The position numbers and the translations under genes were made by a program. From Alphaproteobacteria bacterium (GTDB lineage Bacteria; Pseudomonadota; Alphaproteobacteria; Rhodobacterales; Rhodobacteraceae), in contig JAUIAU010000014.1 in the NCBI GenBank assembly GCA_030425185.1, positions 1 to 64,000 on the forward strand: a DNA stretch of 64,000 bases. Reading direction: 5' to 3'. This document shows, in pieces, positions 7,706-17,446 of the stretch (its first letter is position 1; the number at the start of each line of letters is the position of its first letter). The notes beneath the pieces are model-generated. The model saw nothing but the letters and a program-made list of their open reading frames with translations. It did no database searches and was not told where the DNA came from.

Positions 7706-10114
7706 ATGCGCACCCATGCTTCGGCCGTCGTGATCGGGGGCGGCGTGATCGGCTGCTCGATCCTCTACCACCTCGCCAAGCTGGGCTGGACGGACGCGGT
7801 GCTGCTGGAGCGCAGCGAACTGACCAGCGGCAGCACCTGGCACGCGGCGGCCAACATCCACGGGCTGCATGACAGCACCAACATCAGCCGCCTGCAGCAC
7901 TACACGATGACGCTTTACAAGGACCTCGAGGCCGAGACCGGCCAGTCCTGCGGCGTGTTCCAGCCCGGCTCGCTCTACCTCGCACAGACCGAGGCGCGCG
8001 AGCACCAGTTGCGCATCCAGGCCGCCAAGGCGCGCCGCTACGGGATGAACTTCCACGAGGTCTCCCGGGCCGAGGCCGAGCGGCTGCACCCGCTGGTCGA
8101 CTTCGACGGCATCCGCTGCATCATGTTCGAGCCGGACGGCGGCAACGTCGATCCCTCGGGCGTGACGAATGCCTATGCCGTGGGCGCGCGCCAGCGCGGG
8201 GCCGAGATCCACCGCTTCACGCCCGTCACCGCGACCGAGGCGCAGCCGGACGGCACCTGGATCGTGCGCACCGACAAGGGCGACATCCGCACGCCCTGGG
8301 TGATCAACGCCGCCGGGCTCTGGGCGCGCGAGGTCGCAGCGATGGCAGGCGTGCACCTGCCGCTGCAGCCGACCGAGCACCAGTATTTCGTGACCGAAAC
8401 CATCCCCGAGATCGCAGCCCTCGACCGCCGCCTGCCCTCGGTCGCGGACCGCGACGGCGAGTACTACCTGCGGCAGGAGGGCAAGGGCCTGCTGGTCGGC
8501 GCCTACGAGAAGGACGTGCGCTTCTGGGCCGAGGACGGCACGCCGCCCGGCTTCGGGCACGAGCTGTTCCCCGACGACCTGGAGCGGATCGAGGAGAACA
8601 TGCTGCGCGCCATCGACCGGGTGCCGGTGGTCGGCAGCGCCGGGATCAAGCGGGTGATCAACGGCCCGATGATCTGGTCGCCCGATGCGGCGCTGCTGTT
8701 CGGGCCGGTGCCGGAACTGCGCGGCTATTTCTGTGCCTGCGGGATGATCCCGGGGTTCAGCCAGTCGGGCGGGGTCGGCAAGCTCGCGGCCGAGTGGATG
8801 GTCGAGGGCGAGCCGAGCCTCGACATGTTCGGCTGGGACATGGCGCGCTTCGGGGACTGGGCGGACCGTGCCTTCACCAAGGCGCGGGTGGCGGACCAGT
8901 ATGCACACCGCTTCAAGATCCACTTCCCCGGCGAGGAGCGCAGCGCGGGCCGCCCGGCGCGGACCCGGCCCGCCCATGCCATGCAGGCCGGGATGGGCGC
9001 GGTCTTCGGGCTGAACACCGGCTGGGAGCATCCGCTCTACTTCGATGCCGCCACCCCCGACAGCGCGGGCTTCACCCGCCAGCCGTGGTGGGACAGCGTC
9101 GGGCGCGAGGCGCGGATGCTGCGGGAGGCGGTCGGCGTCATCGACATCTCGAACTTCGCCAAGACCCGCGTCACCGGGCCAGGGGCCGAGGACTGGCTGA
9201 ACGCGGTCTTCGCAAACCGAATGCCGCGCGCGGTCGGGCGGTCCTGCCTGACGCCGCTGATCGGCCAGCGCGGCGGGGTCGCGGGCGACTTCACCGTGAC
9301 CCGGCTGGGCGAGGACGAGTTCTGGGTGCTGGGCTCGGGCATGGCCGAGCGTTTCCACCAGCGCTTCTTCCGGGCCGTGCCGCTGCCCGGGGACACGCGC
9401 TACGAGAGCCTGACGCCGACCGTCTGCGGCTTCAACCTGGCCGGGCCGCAGGCGCGGGCGGTGCTGGGGCGGATGACGAACGCGGACCTGTCGAACGCGG
9501 CCTTCCCGTTCTTCCGCTCGGCCCGGATCACCGTGGCGGGGGTGGAGGTCGTGGCGCTCCGCGTCAGCTTCACCGGCGACCTCGGCTGGGAGCTGCACTG
9601 CGCGGCGGAGGACCAGGTCCCGCTCTATACCGCGCTGCTGGAGGCCGCGCGGGACGCGGGCGGCGGACCGGTGGGCAGCCGGGCGCTGATGTCGCTGCGG
9701 CTGGAGAAGGGATACGGTTCCTGGGGGCGGGACTATTCGCCGGAGTACTGGCCGCAGGAGTCGGGGCTGGCGGGCCTGGTGAAGGCCGACAAGGATTTCC
9801 TGAACAAGGCCGCGTGGCAGGCGATTGCCGACCGCCCCGCGCGCGAGACGATGGTGATGCTGGCGATCGAGACCGAGGGCGCCGATGCCTCGGGCGGCGA
9901 GCCGGTCTTCCTGACCGACGGCACGCCCGCCGGGCAGGTCTCGTCGGGGGGCTACGGCTACACGGTCGGGCAATCGCTGGCGCTGGCCTATCTCAAGGCG
10001 GGGCTGGCGGCGCCCGGCGACACGGTCGAGGTGGCGCTGCTGGGGCGGCCGCACCGGGCCCGCGTGCTGGCCGAGCCGCCCTTCGATCCGGCGGGCGAGC
10101 GGCTGCGCGGCTGA
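7706..10114 (+). CDS. dimethylglycine/sarcosine dehydrogenase-type FAD oxidoreductase with GcvT domain
   Basis: 802 residues. The N-terminal half is a DAO-type FAD domain: VVIGGGVIGCSILYHLAKLG at 8-27 binds FAD, and GSTWHAAAN places His46 where the family attaches FAD covalently. A FAO-M linker (MIPGFSQSGGVGKLAAEWM) is followed from about residue 430 by a GcvT aminomethyltransferase / glycine-cleavage T barrel domain (FGLNTGWEHPLYF, SFTGDLGWELH, LEKGYGSWGRDYSPE). Such proteins oxidatively demethylate dimethylglycine, sarcosine or related N-methyl amines and pass the one-carbon unit to tetrahydrofolate in the cytosol. The start ATG 7706 was chosen over upstream in-frame codons because the FAD motif follows at the usual distance. 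It appears monocistronic; a strong hairpin follows. Exact substrate is uncertain. Confidence 0.88.
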   Translation: MRTHASAVVIGGGVIGCSILYHLAKLGWTDAVLLERSELTSGSTWHAAANIHGLHDSTNISRLQHYTMTLYKDLEAETGQSCGVFQPGSLYLAQTEAREHQLRIQAAKARRYGMNFHEVSRAEAERLHPLVDFDGIRCIMFEPDGGNVDPSGVTNAYAVGARQRGAEIHRFTPVTATEAQPDGTWIVRTDKGDIRTPWVINAAGLWAREVAAMAGVHLPLQPTEHQYFVTETIPEIAALDRRLPSVADRDGEYYLRQEGKGLLVGAYEKDVRFWAEDGTPPGFGHELFPDDLERIEENMLRAIDRVPVVGSAGIKRVINGPMIWSPDAALLFGPVPELRGYFCACGMIPGFSQSGGVGKLAAEWMVEGEPSLDMFGWDMARFGDWADRAFTKARVADQYAHRFKIHFPGEERSAGRPARTRPAHAMQAGMGAVFGLNTGWEHPLYFDAATPDSAGFTRQPWWDSVGREARMLREAVGVIDISNFAKTRVTGPGAEDWLNAVFANRMPRAVGRSCLTPLIGQRGGVAGDFTVTRLGEDEFWVLGSGMAERFHQRFFRAVPLPGDTRYESLTPTVCGFNLAGPQARAVLGRMTNADLSNAAFPFFRSARITVAGVEVVALRVSFTGDLGWELHCAAEDQVPLYTALLEAARDAGGGPVGSRALMSLRLEKGYGSWGRDYSPEYWPQESGLAGLVKADKDFLNKAAWQAIADRPARETMVMLAIETEGADASGGEPVFLTDGTPAGQVSSGGYGYTVGQSLALAYLKAGLAAPGDTVEVALLGRPHRARVLAEPPFDPAGERLRG

Positions 10115-10135
10115 CGGCGGCGCTGACTGCGGATT

Positions 10136-10167
10136 GGGCGACTGCCTGAAAATCAGGCAAGTCGCCC
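10136..10167. terminator. long near-perfect hairpin after the flavoenzyme gene
   Basis: GGGCGACTGCCTGA (10136-10149) pairs with TCAGGCAAGTCGCCC (10153-10167) around an AAA loop, with one bulged A. It lies 22 bases after the stop at 10114 and before the transglutaminase gene. There is no downstream T-tract, so it may be a terminator, an RNA-stability element or a protein-binding palindrome. Confidence 0.5.
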
Positions 10168-10295
10168 GGCACCCTGCCCGGTCCCGGCGCAGGCCCGCCG
10201 GGCCCCGCACCGGACCCGATCCACCCTTGCGTGCAGGGCACGGGCGGGCAATCTGTCCTCACCCGCCCGGTTCCGCCCGAAAGGCCCCCTGACAG

Positions 10296-13200
10296 ATGTC
10301 GATCAAAGCCGCCCTGCACCACCTGACCCATTACAAGTATGACCGTCCGGTGATGCTGAGCCCGCAGATCATCCGGCTGCGTCCGGCGCCGCACAGCCGG
10401 ACCCACGTGATCTCGCATTCGCTGAAGGTCTCGCCCAAGGGCCATTTCGTGAACCACCAGCAGGACCCCTACGGCAACTGGCTGGCGCGCTTCGTCTTTC
10501 CCGAGCCGGTGACCGAACTGAAGATCGAGGTGGACCTCGTCGCGGACATGACGGTCTACAACCCCTTCGACTTCTTCGTGGACGAAAGCGCGACCAAGGT
10601 GCCCTTCGACTATCCCGAGGAACTGACCGAGGACCTGTCGATCTACCGCCGCCCGGACCCGGTGACGCCGCTGCTCAAGACAGTTCTGAAGGACCTGCCG
10701 AAAACCGCTGACAACACGGTGGATTTCCTCGTCGACCTGAACCGTCGGGTGTCGAACGAGATCGGCTATGTCATCCGCATGGAGCCGGGTGTCCAGACCC
10801 CGGAGGAGACGCTGCAGAAGGGCACCGGATCGTGCCGGGACTCGTCCTGGCTGCTGGTACAGATCCTGCGCCATCTCGGCTTCGCGGCGCGGTTCGTGTC
10901 GGGCTACCTGATCCAGCTGAAACCCGACCTGAAGGCGCTCGACGGCCCGGCGGGCACCGAGGTCGACTTCACCGACCTGCATGCCTGGGTCGAGGTCTAC
11001 CTGCCCGGCGCGGGCTGGATCGGGTTCGACCCGACCTCGGGCCTGCTGGCGGGCGAAAGCCACATCCCGCTCGCCGCCACCCCGCATTTCCGCAACGCCG
11101 CCCCCATCGTCGGCGGCTTTTCCGGGCACAAGGACACCCGCACCGCCTTCGACTTCGACATGACGGTGAAGCGGGTGGCCGAGCATCCCCGGATCACCAA
11201 GCCCTTCTCAGAGGAGGCGTGGCACCGCCTCGACGCGCTCGGGCACCAGGTCGATGACGCGATGCGCGCGGGCGACATGCGCCTGACGATGGGCGGCGAG
11301 CCGACCTTCGTCTCGATCGACGATTTCGAAAGCGCCGAGTGGAACACCGCCGCCGTCGGCCCGATGAAGCGCGGCCTCGCGGACGGCCTGATCCGGCGGC
11401 TGCGCGAGCGCTTCGCCCCGGGCGGCATACTGCATTACGGGCAGGGCAAGTGGTATCCGGGCGAGACGCTGCCGCGCTGGACCTTCTCGCTCTACTGGCG
11501 GCGCGACGGCAAGCCGATCTGGCGTGACGCCGACCGCATCGCCACCGAGACCCGCGACTACATCGTCGGCGCGAAGGAGAGCGAGCGCCTGCTGCGCGGC
11601 ATCGCCACCCGCCTCGGCCTGCCCGCCGACAACGTCCTTCCCGCCTACGAGGACCCGGCCGAATGGCTGGTGAAGGAGGCAAACCTGCCCCCGAACGTCA
11701 CGCCCGAGAACAGCGAGTTGAAGGACGCCGAGGCGCGCGCCCGCATCGCGCGGGTCTTCGACCGGGGGCTGACGGTGGCCTCGGGGCATGTCCTGCCGGT
11801 GCAGCGCTGGCAGGCGAAACCGGCCCGCTCGCGCGGCTGGCGGTCCGAACGCTGGGCCCCCCGGCGCGGCTACCTATTCCTGATCCCCGGTGACAGCCCG
11901 GTCGGGTTCCGGCTGCCGCTGGGCGCGCTGCCCTGGGTGCCGCCGGTCGCCTACCCTTACACCTACCCGGCCGATCCCAGCATCGAGCGCCCGCCGCTGC
12001 CCGAGTTCTTCGACGCCGAGGGCCGCTTCGCCCCGCCGCCGGTGACGCCGGGCCGGACGCAGGCGGGCGACTTCCGGGCCGAGACCGCGGGCGGCGCGCA
12101 GGCGGGCATGGCCCCCGGCACCGACAGCGGGCCGGTGCGCACCGCGCTGGCGGTCGAGCCGCGCGACGGGCGGCTCTGCATCTTCATGCCGCCGGTCGAG
12201 CGGCTGGAGGACTACCTCGAACTGCTGGCCGCCGCCGAAGATACGGCCGCCGAACTGGGCCTGCCGGTCCATGTCGAGGGCTACACGCCGCCGCACGACC
12301 CGCGCCTGAACGTGATCCGCGTCGCCCCCGATCCCGGCGTGATCGAGGTCAACGTGCATCCCGCCCATGACTGGGACGAGTGCAAGGCGATCACCACCGC
12401 CGTCTACGAAGAGGCCCGGCAATCGCGCCTCGGGGCGGACAAGTTCATGATCGACGGGCGGCACACCGGCACCGGGGGCGGCAACCATGTCGTCGTGGGC
12501 GGCGCCACGCCCAATGACTCGCCCTTCCTGCGGCGCCCGGACCTGCTGCGCTCGCTGATCCTCTACTGGCAGCGGCACCCGGCGCTGAGCTATCTCTTCG
12601 CCGGTCTCTTCATCGGCCCGACCAGCCAGGCGCCCCGCATCGACGAGGCCCGGCACGACAGCCTCTACGAGCTGGAAATCGCGCTGGCCCAGATCCCCGA
12701 CCCGTCCGACGGGCCCGCCCCGCCGCCGTGGCTGGTGGACCGGCTCCTGCGCAACATCCTGATCGACGTGACCGGCAACACCCACCGCGCCGAGCTCTGC
12801 ATCGACAAGCTCTATTCGCCGGACGGCCCGACCGGGCGGCTGGGCCTGCTCGAGTTCCGCGGCTTCGAGATGCCGCCCGATGCCCGGATGAGCCTCGCCC
12901 AGCAGGTACTGGTCCGTGCCATCCTCGCCCGGCTCTGGCAGTCGCCGCTCAAGGGCAAGCCGGTGCGCTGGGGCACGGCGCTGCACGATCGCTGGATGCT
13001 GCCCGAGTTCGTCTGGGCCGACTTCCTCGACGTGCTGCGCGACCTCGGCGACCACGGCTTCGCCTTCGACCCGGTCTGGTACGAGGCGCAGGCCGAGTTC
13101 CGCTTCCCGTTCTGCGGCCATGTCACGGCCGAGGGGGTGGACCTGGAGTTGCGGCAGGCGCTGGAGCCCTGGCACGTGCTGGGCGAGATGGGGATGATCG

Positions 13201-13652
13201 GCGGCACCGTGCGCTATACCGACAGTTCGGTCGAGCGGCTGCAGGTCAAGCTGACCACGCCGCACGCGGACCGCTACACCGTCGCCTGCAACGGGCGGGT
13301 GGTGCCGCTGACGCCGACCGGCACGCCGGGGGTCCGGGTCGCGGGCGTGCGCTTCAAGGCCTGGCAGCCGCCCGAGGCGCTGCACCCGGTCCTGCCGATC
13401 GACGCGCCGCTGACCTTCGACATCTTCGACACCTGGACCGGCCGGGCGATCGGCGGCTGCGTCTACCACGTCGCGCATCCGGGCGGGCGGAACTACGACA
13501 CCTTCCCGGTCAACGCGAACGAGGCCGAAGCGCGGCGGCTGGCCCGGTTCGAGCCGCACGGCCACCGGCCCGGCGGCTACTGGCCCGCGACCGAGACCCC
13601 GCACCCGGAGTTCCCGATGACACTCGACCTGCGCCGCGCGCCGGGGGTCTGA
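10296..13652 (+). CDS. transglutaminase-like cysteine protease fused to DUF2126
   Basis: 1118 residues. The N-terminal 80 residues form a beta-rich Bact_transglu_N domain. The transglutaminase-like core follows with an intact catalytic triad: Cys180 in [10 protein letters not shown], His229 in DLHAWVE and Asp245 in GFDPTSG. From about residue 300 to the end is the large DUF2126 domain ([14 protein letters not shown] near 330, then [13 protein letters not shown] and the [15 protein letters not shown] block), which in related proteins resembles amidoligase / glutamine-synthetase-like folds. There is no signal peptide. It leads a three-gene operon with a fused ATP-grasp/alpha-E protein 3 bases downstream and a second transglutaminase. 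This set is predicted to synthesise or modify a peptide; the product is unknown. Confidence 0.88.
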   Translation: MSIKAALHHLTHYKYDRPVMLSPQIIRLRPAPHSRTHVISHSLKVSPKGHFVNHQQDPYGNWLARFVFPEPVTELKIEVDLVADMTVYNPFDFFVDESATKVPFDYPEELTEDLSIYRRPDPVTPLLKTVLKDLPKTADNTVDFLVDLNRRVSNEIGYVIRMEPGVQTPEETLQKGTGSCRDSSWLLVQILRHLGFAARFVSGYLIQLKPDLKALDGPAGTEVDFTDLHAWVEVYLPGAGWIGFDPTSGLLAGESHIPLAATPHFRNAAPIVGGFSGHKDTRTAFDFDMTVKRVAEHPRITKPFSEEAWHRLDALGHQVDDAMRAGDMRLTMGGEPTFVSIDDFESAEWNTAAVGPMKRGLADGLIRRLRERFAPGGILHYGQGKWYPGETLPRWTFSLYWRRDGKPIWRDADRIATETRDYIVGAKESERLLRGIATRLGLPADNVLPAYEDPAEWLVKEANLPPNVTPENSELKDAEARARIARVFDRGLTVASGHVLPVQRWQAKPARSRGWRSERWAPRRGYLFLIPGDSPVGFRLPLGALPWVPPVAYPYTYPADPSIERPPLPEFFDAEGRFAPPPVTPGRTQAGDFRAETAGGAQAGMAPGTDSGPVRTALAVEPRDGRLCIFMPPVERLEDYLELLAAAEDTAAELGLPVHVEGYTPPHDPRLNVIRVAPDPGVIEVNVHPAHDWDECKAITTAVYEEARQSRLGADKFMIDGRHTGTGGGNHVVVGGATPNDSPFLRRPDLLRSLILYWQRHPALSYLFAGLFIGPTSQAPRIDEARHDSLYELEIALAQIPDPSDGPAPPPWLVDRLLRNILIDVTGNTHRAELCIDKLYSPDGPTGRLGLLEFRGFEMPPDARMSLAQQVLVRAILARLWQSPLKGKPVRWGTALHDRWMLPEFVWADFLDVLRDLGDHGFAFDPVWYEAQAEFRFPFCGHVTAEGVDLELRQALEPWHVLGEMGMIGGTVRYTDSSVERLQVKLTTPHADRYTVACNGRVVPLTPTGTPGVRVAGVRFKAWQPPEALHPVLPIDAPLTFDIFDTWTGRAIGGCVYHVAHPGGRNYDTFPVNANEAEARRLARFEPHGHRPGGYWPATETPHPEFPMTLDLRRAPGV

Positions 13653-13655
13653 CGC

Positions 13656-16043
13656 GTGCCGGCCCCCGCGCCCGACCTGACCGATCCCCTCGCCCGGCTG
13701 CTGGCAGAGTATGCCGTGCCGCCGGGCGTGGCGGACGAGCTGCTCGACGCGCAGGGACGGATGCGGCCGGTCTGGGCGCCGTTCCTGCGGCTGGTCGCGG
13801 GCGAGAGTGCCGAGGGCCTCGCCCGCCGCTTCGCGCGCGGCGACCAGTACCTGGGCGATGCGGGGGTGTTCTTCCGGCAGTACTCGGGGCCGCAGCCGGA
13901 ACGGGCCTGGCCGCTCAGCCATATCCCGGTGCTGCTGGCCGAGGCCGAGTGGCAGACGATCACCGCCGCACTGGCCGAGCGGGCGGACCTGCTGGAAGCG
14001 GTGATGGCGGACCTCTACGGGCCCGGCAAGCTGGTGGAGGCGGGCCTGCTGCCCGCCGAACTGGTCGCCGGGAACCCGCACTGGCTGCGCCCGCTGGTCG
14101 GCGTGCAACCCGCCTCGGGGCATTTCCTGCACCTGCTGGCCTTCGAGATCGGGCGCAACCCGGACGGGACGTGGTTCGTGCTGGGCGACCGGACGCAGGC
14201 CCCCTCGGGCGCGGGGTTCGCGCTGGAGAACCGGATGGCGACGGCGCGCGCCTTCCCCGATCCGGGGCTGCGGCGGCACGTCCGGCGGCTGGCGGGCTAT
14301 TTCCGCGCCTTCGGCCAGCATGTCGAGGGGCTGGCGCGCGCCGGGGGCGGCGGGGCGGCGATCCTGACGCCGGGCGTGAACACCGACACCTATTTCGAGC
14401 ACGCCTACATCGCGCGTTATCTCGGGATGATGCTGCTCGAGGGCGAGGACCTGACGGTGCGCGACGGGCAGGTGCTGGTGCGCACCGTCTCGGGGCTGCG
14501 GCCGCTGTCGGTGCTGTGGCGGCGGCTCGACAGCGAATGGGCCGACCCGCTGGAGCTGCGCGAATCCTCGCAGATCGGCACGCCCGGCCTCGTCTCGGCG
14601 CTGCGCGACGGCGGGCTGATCCTGATGAACGCGCTCGGCGCGGGCGTGCTGGAGACCCGTGCGCTGCTGGCCTTCCTGCCGAAGATCTCGGAGGCGCTGC
14701 ACGACCGGCCGCTGGCGATGCCCTCGATCGCGACCTGGTGGTGCGGGCAGGAGAGCGAGCGCGCCTATGTCGAGGCCGAGGCAGGCCGCATGATGATCGG
14801 ACCGGCGCTGTCGACCGCCCTGCCCTTCGACACCGCCGACGGCACCGGGCCCGGCGACCGCTGGGCGACGCCCGCGACCCGCACCGCCCGGCTGGCGGCC
14901 GAGGGCGCGCGGCTCGTCGGGCAGGAGGCGGTCAGCCTGTCCACCACGCCGGTGCATGATGGCACGCGCCTCGTGCCGCGCCCGATGACGGTGCGGGTCT
15001 TTGCCGCCCGCACCCCGGACGGCTGGGTGTTCATGCCCGGCGGCTATGCCCGGATCGGGCGGTCGGGCGATGCCACGGCGCTGGCGATGCAGCGCGGCGG
15101 CTCGGTCGCGGACGTGTGGATCATGGCCGAGGCGGAAGTGGCCGAGGACAGCATCCTCGACGCCGCCCCGCTGTCGCGGCAGCGCGACGTGCTGGTGCTG
15201 CCCAGCCGGGCGGCGGACAACCTCTACTGGCTCGGGCGCTACGTCGAGCGGACAGAGGGCGCGGTGCGCCTGACCCGCGCCTATCACCTGCGGCTGGCCG
15301 AGACCGGGGACCGCGACGAGCGCCGCGTGGCCCTGCTGGGCGAGGCGATGTGGGCCGCGGGCCTGTCCCCGGCCGAGCCGGTGCCTCAGGGCCTGATCGC
15401 GCAGGTCGAGGCGGCGCGCAGCTGCGCGGGCAAGGTCCGCGACCGGTTCTCGCCCGACGGTTGGGCGGCGCTGCGCGAGCTGTCCCAGACCGCCGCGCGG
15501 CTGGCGCCACAGACCGACCCGGGCGACGACGCGGCGCGCAAGATGGGGCTGTTGCTGCGCACGCTGGCCGGGTTCTCGGGCCTCGTGCAGGACAACATGT
15601 ACCGCTTCACCGGCTGGCGCTTCCTGCGGCTCGGCCGGTCGCTGGAGCGGGCGCTTGGGACCGCGCAGTTCCTCGCCGCCCTCACCGCGCCGGGCCAGCC
15701 GATGGGGGCGCTCGACGCCGCCATCGAGCTGGGCGACAGCGTGCTGACCCACCAGCGCCGCTACCGGGCCGAGCCGCGCCGCGAGACCGTGCTCGACCTG
15801 CTGGCGCTCGACGGCAAGAACCCCCGCTCGATCCTGTTCCAGCTCGGGGTTCTGGCAGAGGTCGTGGCCGACCTGCCCGACCCGGGCGAGCCGACGCGGC
15901 GCACACCGATCACCCACAAGCTGCTGCGGCTGCGGACCGACCTGGAGGTCGCCACCCCCGGCGAGCTGACCCCGGACCGGCTGCGCGAGATCGCGGCCAA
16001 GTTGCAGGCCCTGCACCACCTGGTCGGCCAGGCGTATTTCTGA
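13656..16043 (+). CDS. circularly permuted ATP-grasp (type 2) fused to alpha-E domain
   Basis: 795 residues from a GTG start 3 bases after the previous stop. Residues about 1-500 match the circularly permuted ATP-grasp type 2 family: GDQYLGDAGVFFRQY, RPLVGVQPASGHFLHL, FVLGDRTQAPSGAGFALENR, TPGVNTDTYFEHAYIARYLG, and SVLWRRLDSEWADPLEL with acidic metal ligands. From about residue 515 the alpha-E helical domain begins (RAADNLYWLGRYVERTEGAVRL) and runs to the C-terminus. In many genomes these are two separate neighbouring genes; here they are one polypeptide. ATP-grasp enzymes ligate a carboxylate to an amine using ATP, so this is the likely ligase of the cluster, paired with transglutaminase-like proteases on both sides. 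Cytosolic. Confidence 0.88.
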   Translation: MPAPAPDLTDPLARLLAEYAVPPGVADELLDAQGRMRPVWAPFLRLVAGESAEGLARRFARGDQYLGDAGVFFRQYSGPQPERAWPLSHIPVLLAEAEWQTITAALAERADLLEAVMADLYGPGKLVEAGLLPAELVAGNPHWLRPLVGVQPASGHFLHLLAFEIGRNPDGTWFVLGDRTQAPSGAGFALENRMATARAFPDPGLRRHVRRLAGYFRAFGQHVEGLARAGGGGAAILTPGVNTDTYFEHAYIARYLGMMLLEGEDLTVRDGQVLVRTVSGLRPLSVLWRRLDSEWADPLELRESSQIGTPGLVSALRDGGLILMNALGAGVLETRALLAFLPKISEALHDRPLAMPSIATWWCGQESERAYVEAEAGRMMIGPALSTALPFDTADGTGPGDRWATPATRTARLAAEGARLVGQEAVSLSTTPVHDGTRLVPRPMTVRVFAARTPDGWVFMPGGYARIGRSGDATALAMQRGGSVADVWIMAEAEVAEDSILDAAPLSRQRDVLVLPSRAADNLYWLGRYVERTEGAVRLTRAYHLRLAETGDRDERRVALLGEAMWAAGLSPAEPVPQGLIAQVEAARSCAGKVRDRFSPDGWAALRELSQTAARLAPQTDPGDDAARKMGLLLRTLAGFSGLVQDNMYRFTGWRFLRLGRSLERALGTAQFLAALTAPGQPMGALDAAIELGDSVLTHQRRYRAEPRRETVLDLLALDGKNPRSILFQLGVLAEVVADLPDPGEPTRRTPITHKLLRLRTDLEVATPGELTPDRLREIAAKLQALHHLVGQAYF

Positions 16044-16052
16044 GGAAGCCGA

Positions 16053-16931
16053 ATGCTTTACGACGTGCGGCTCAGGATCGACTACGGCTATGCCACCCCG
16101 GCGGACGGGGGCCGCACCCTGCTGCGGATCATGCCGCCGACGCTGACCGGCGCGCAGGAGGTGCTGGCGGCCTCGGTCGGCATCGACCCGGCCCCGGACG
16201 AGCGCCGCGAGCGCACCGACTTCTTCGGCAACGCGTTGACCGAGATCGCCTTTCGCCAGCCGCTGGACCACCTGCGGCTGACCCTGCGCGCGCGGCTGCG
16301 GCGGCGGGCCGAGCCCGACCGGCTGGACCTGTCGCCCCAGGTCGCGGGGCTGGCGGCCGAGATCGCGGGCACCGGGCTGGAGCCGCTGTCGCCGCGCCAT
16401 TTCCTCGGCGCGTCGGACCGGGTGCGCCCCACGCGCGAGATGACCGACTGGGCGCGGGCGCAGGTCCGCGACGACATGTCGGCGCTCGAGGCGCTGGTGG
16501 CGCTGTCCTCGGCGCTCAACGCCGAGATGCGCTTCGATCCCGGTGCCACCGACGCGGGCACGCGGCCCGAGGACGCCTTTGCCGCGCGCCACGGCGTCTG
16601 CCAGGACTTCAGCCATGTCCTGATCGCCTGCCTGCGCGGCCTCGGCATGCCGGCGGGCTATGTCAGCGGCCTGCTCCGGACCGAGCCGCCGCCCGGCCAG
16701 CCCCGGCTGGAGGGCGCCGACGCCATGCATGCCTGGGTGATGGCCTGGTGCGGCACGGAACTGGGCTGGGTCGGGCACGATCCGACCAACGCCTGTTTCG
16801 CGGGGACCGACCACCTGGTGATCGCGCGCGGCCGCGACTACGCCGACATCGCCCCCGTACGCGGCTGGCTCCGGATCGCGGGCGCGCAGTCGAGCGGACA
16901 GGCCGTCGATGTTCTTCCGGTCGGGGCCTGA
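16053..16931 (+). CDS. transglutaminase-like family protein
   Basis: 292 residues. It has the Bact_transglu_N beta domain at residues 1-80 (MLYDVRLRIDYGYATPADGG) and then a transglutaminase-like core with Cys183 in the GVCQDFSHV motif, His226 in DAMHAWV and Asp243 in GHDPTN, so the triad is intact. Members act as cysteine proteases or peptide transferases. It is the third gene of the ATP-grasp cluster, 9 bases after the alpha-E fusion, with an AGGAAG-type ribosome site. Presence of two different transglutaminases in one operon suggests successive processing steps of the same peptide. No signal peptide is seen. Confidence 0.9.
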   Translation: MLYDVRLRIDYGYATPADGGRTLLRIMPPTLTGAQEVLAASVGIDPAPDERRERTDFFGNALTEIAFRQPLDHLRLTLRARLRRRAEPDRLDLSPQVAGLAAEIAGTGLEPLSPRHFLGASDRVRPTREMTDWARAQVRDDMSALEALVALSSALNAEMRFDPGATDAGTRPEDAFAARHGVCQDFSHVLIACLRGLGMPAGYVSGLLRTEPPPGQPRLEGADAMHAWVMAWCGTELGWVGHDPTNACFAGTDHLVIARGRDYADIAPVRGWLRIAGAQSSGQAVDVLPVGA

Positions 16932-17003
16932 TCCAAGAGGCTAGGCGCAAGCCACCGGATGCGTTAGGCTTTTCGTGTTTGCGTTCCCGGAGGAGGTCCC
17001 ACA

Positions 17004-17378
17004 ATGCTGCTGTCGTCCCTCACCCGCCGTGCCCTCGGGGCGGCGCTGATCCTTGCCGGTCTCGGCGGGGCAGCGCAGGCGGACAACCTGGTCTGGACCT
17101 TCTCCAGCACCCATCCGAACATCGTCGATCTGGAGTTCTACAGCCAGGACCGGAACCACGTGTGGCCCGGCAACGGTCAGGTGTACTACATCGACGACTA
17201 CAACATGCACACCTACAACCTGAACTGCTACTCGGGCGAGAAGATCTGCTACGGGGCCTGGGTGCGCGGCGCGAGCTCGACCTACTGGGGCGTCGGGCCG
17301 AACAACAGCCAGTTCTGCCCCGACTGCTGCTACACCTGCGGCGCGGGCAACGTCGGCGCGATCAACCTCAAGCCCTGA
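17004..17378 (+). CDS. small secreted Cys-rich protein, unknown function
   Basis: 124 residues. A Sec signal peptide is clear (RRALGAALILAGLGGAAQA, predicted cut before Asp27), so the mature protein of about 98 residues is periplasmic or extracellular. The mature part is rich in Asn, Tyr and Trp. It carries six Cys residues, two in NCYSGEKICYG and four clustered in FCPDCCYTCG, suggesting disulfides or a metal site. It starts with a strong GGAGGAGG ribosome site. I recognise no family. The next gene is a copper chaperone, and the Cys cluster would suit metal binding, but that link rests only on proximity: the CueR-type promoter lies after this gene. Confidence 0.7.
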   Translation: MLLSSLTRRALGAALILAGLGGAAQADNLVWTFSSTHPNIVDLEFYSQDRNHVWPGNGQVYYIDDYNMHTYNLNCYSGEKICYGAWVRGASSTYWGVGPNNSQFCPDCCYTCGAGNVGAINLKP

Positions 17379-17384
17379 GGGGGC

Positions 17385-17415
17385 TTGACCTTCCCCTTGC
17401 CGGAAGGTGCATCTG
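17385..17415 (+). promoter_or_regulatory. CueR-type (MerR family) copper-responsive promoter
   Basis: A -35 element TTGACC (17385-17390) overlaps the perfect dyad ACCTTCC-N7-GGAAGGT (17388-17408), the classic operator of CueR-regulated copA-type promoters. The spacer to the -10 position (CATCTG, 17410-17415) is 19 bases, the long spacing that MerR-family activators require. It drives the HMA protein starting at 17447. Confidence 0.88.
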
Positions 17416-17446
17416 GCGGTCAGACCCCGTTGACGGAGACCGCCAG

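Noticed and set aside
6863-10210. 1.1-kilo-residue antisense frame over the flavoenzyme gene
   Set aside because: Same composition bias and no ribosome site; the plus-strand gene has clear FAD and GcvT motifs.
11874-16814. Very long antisense open frame over the transglutaminase/ATP-grasp cluster
   Set aside because: Protein is low-complexity Arg/Gly/His/Gln-rich with no domain. It is the expected antisense shadow in GC-saturated codons; the sense genes have intact catalytic motifs.
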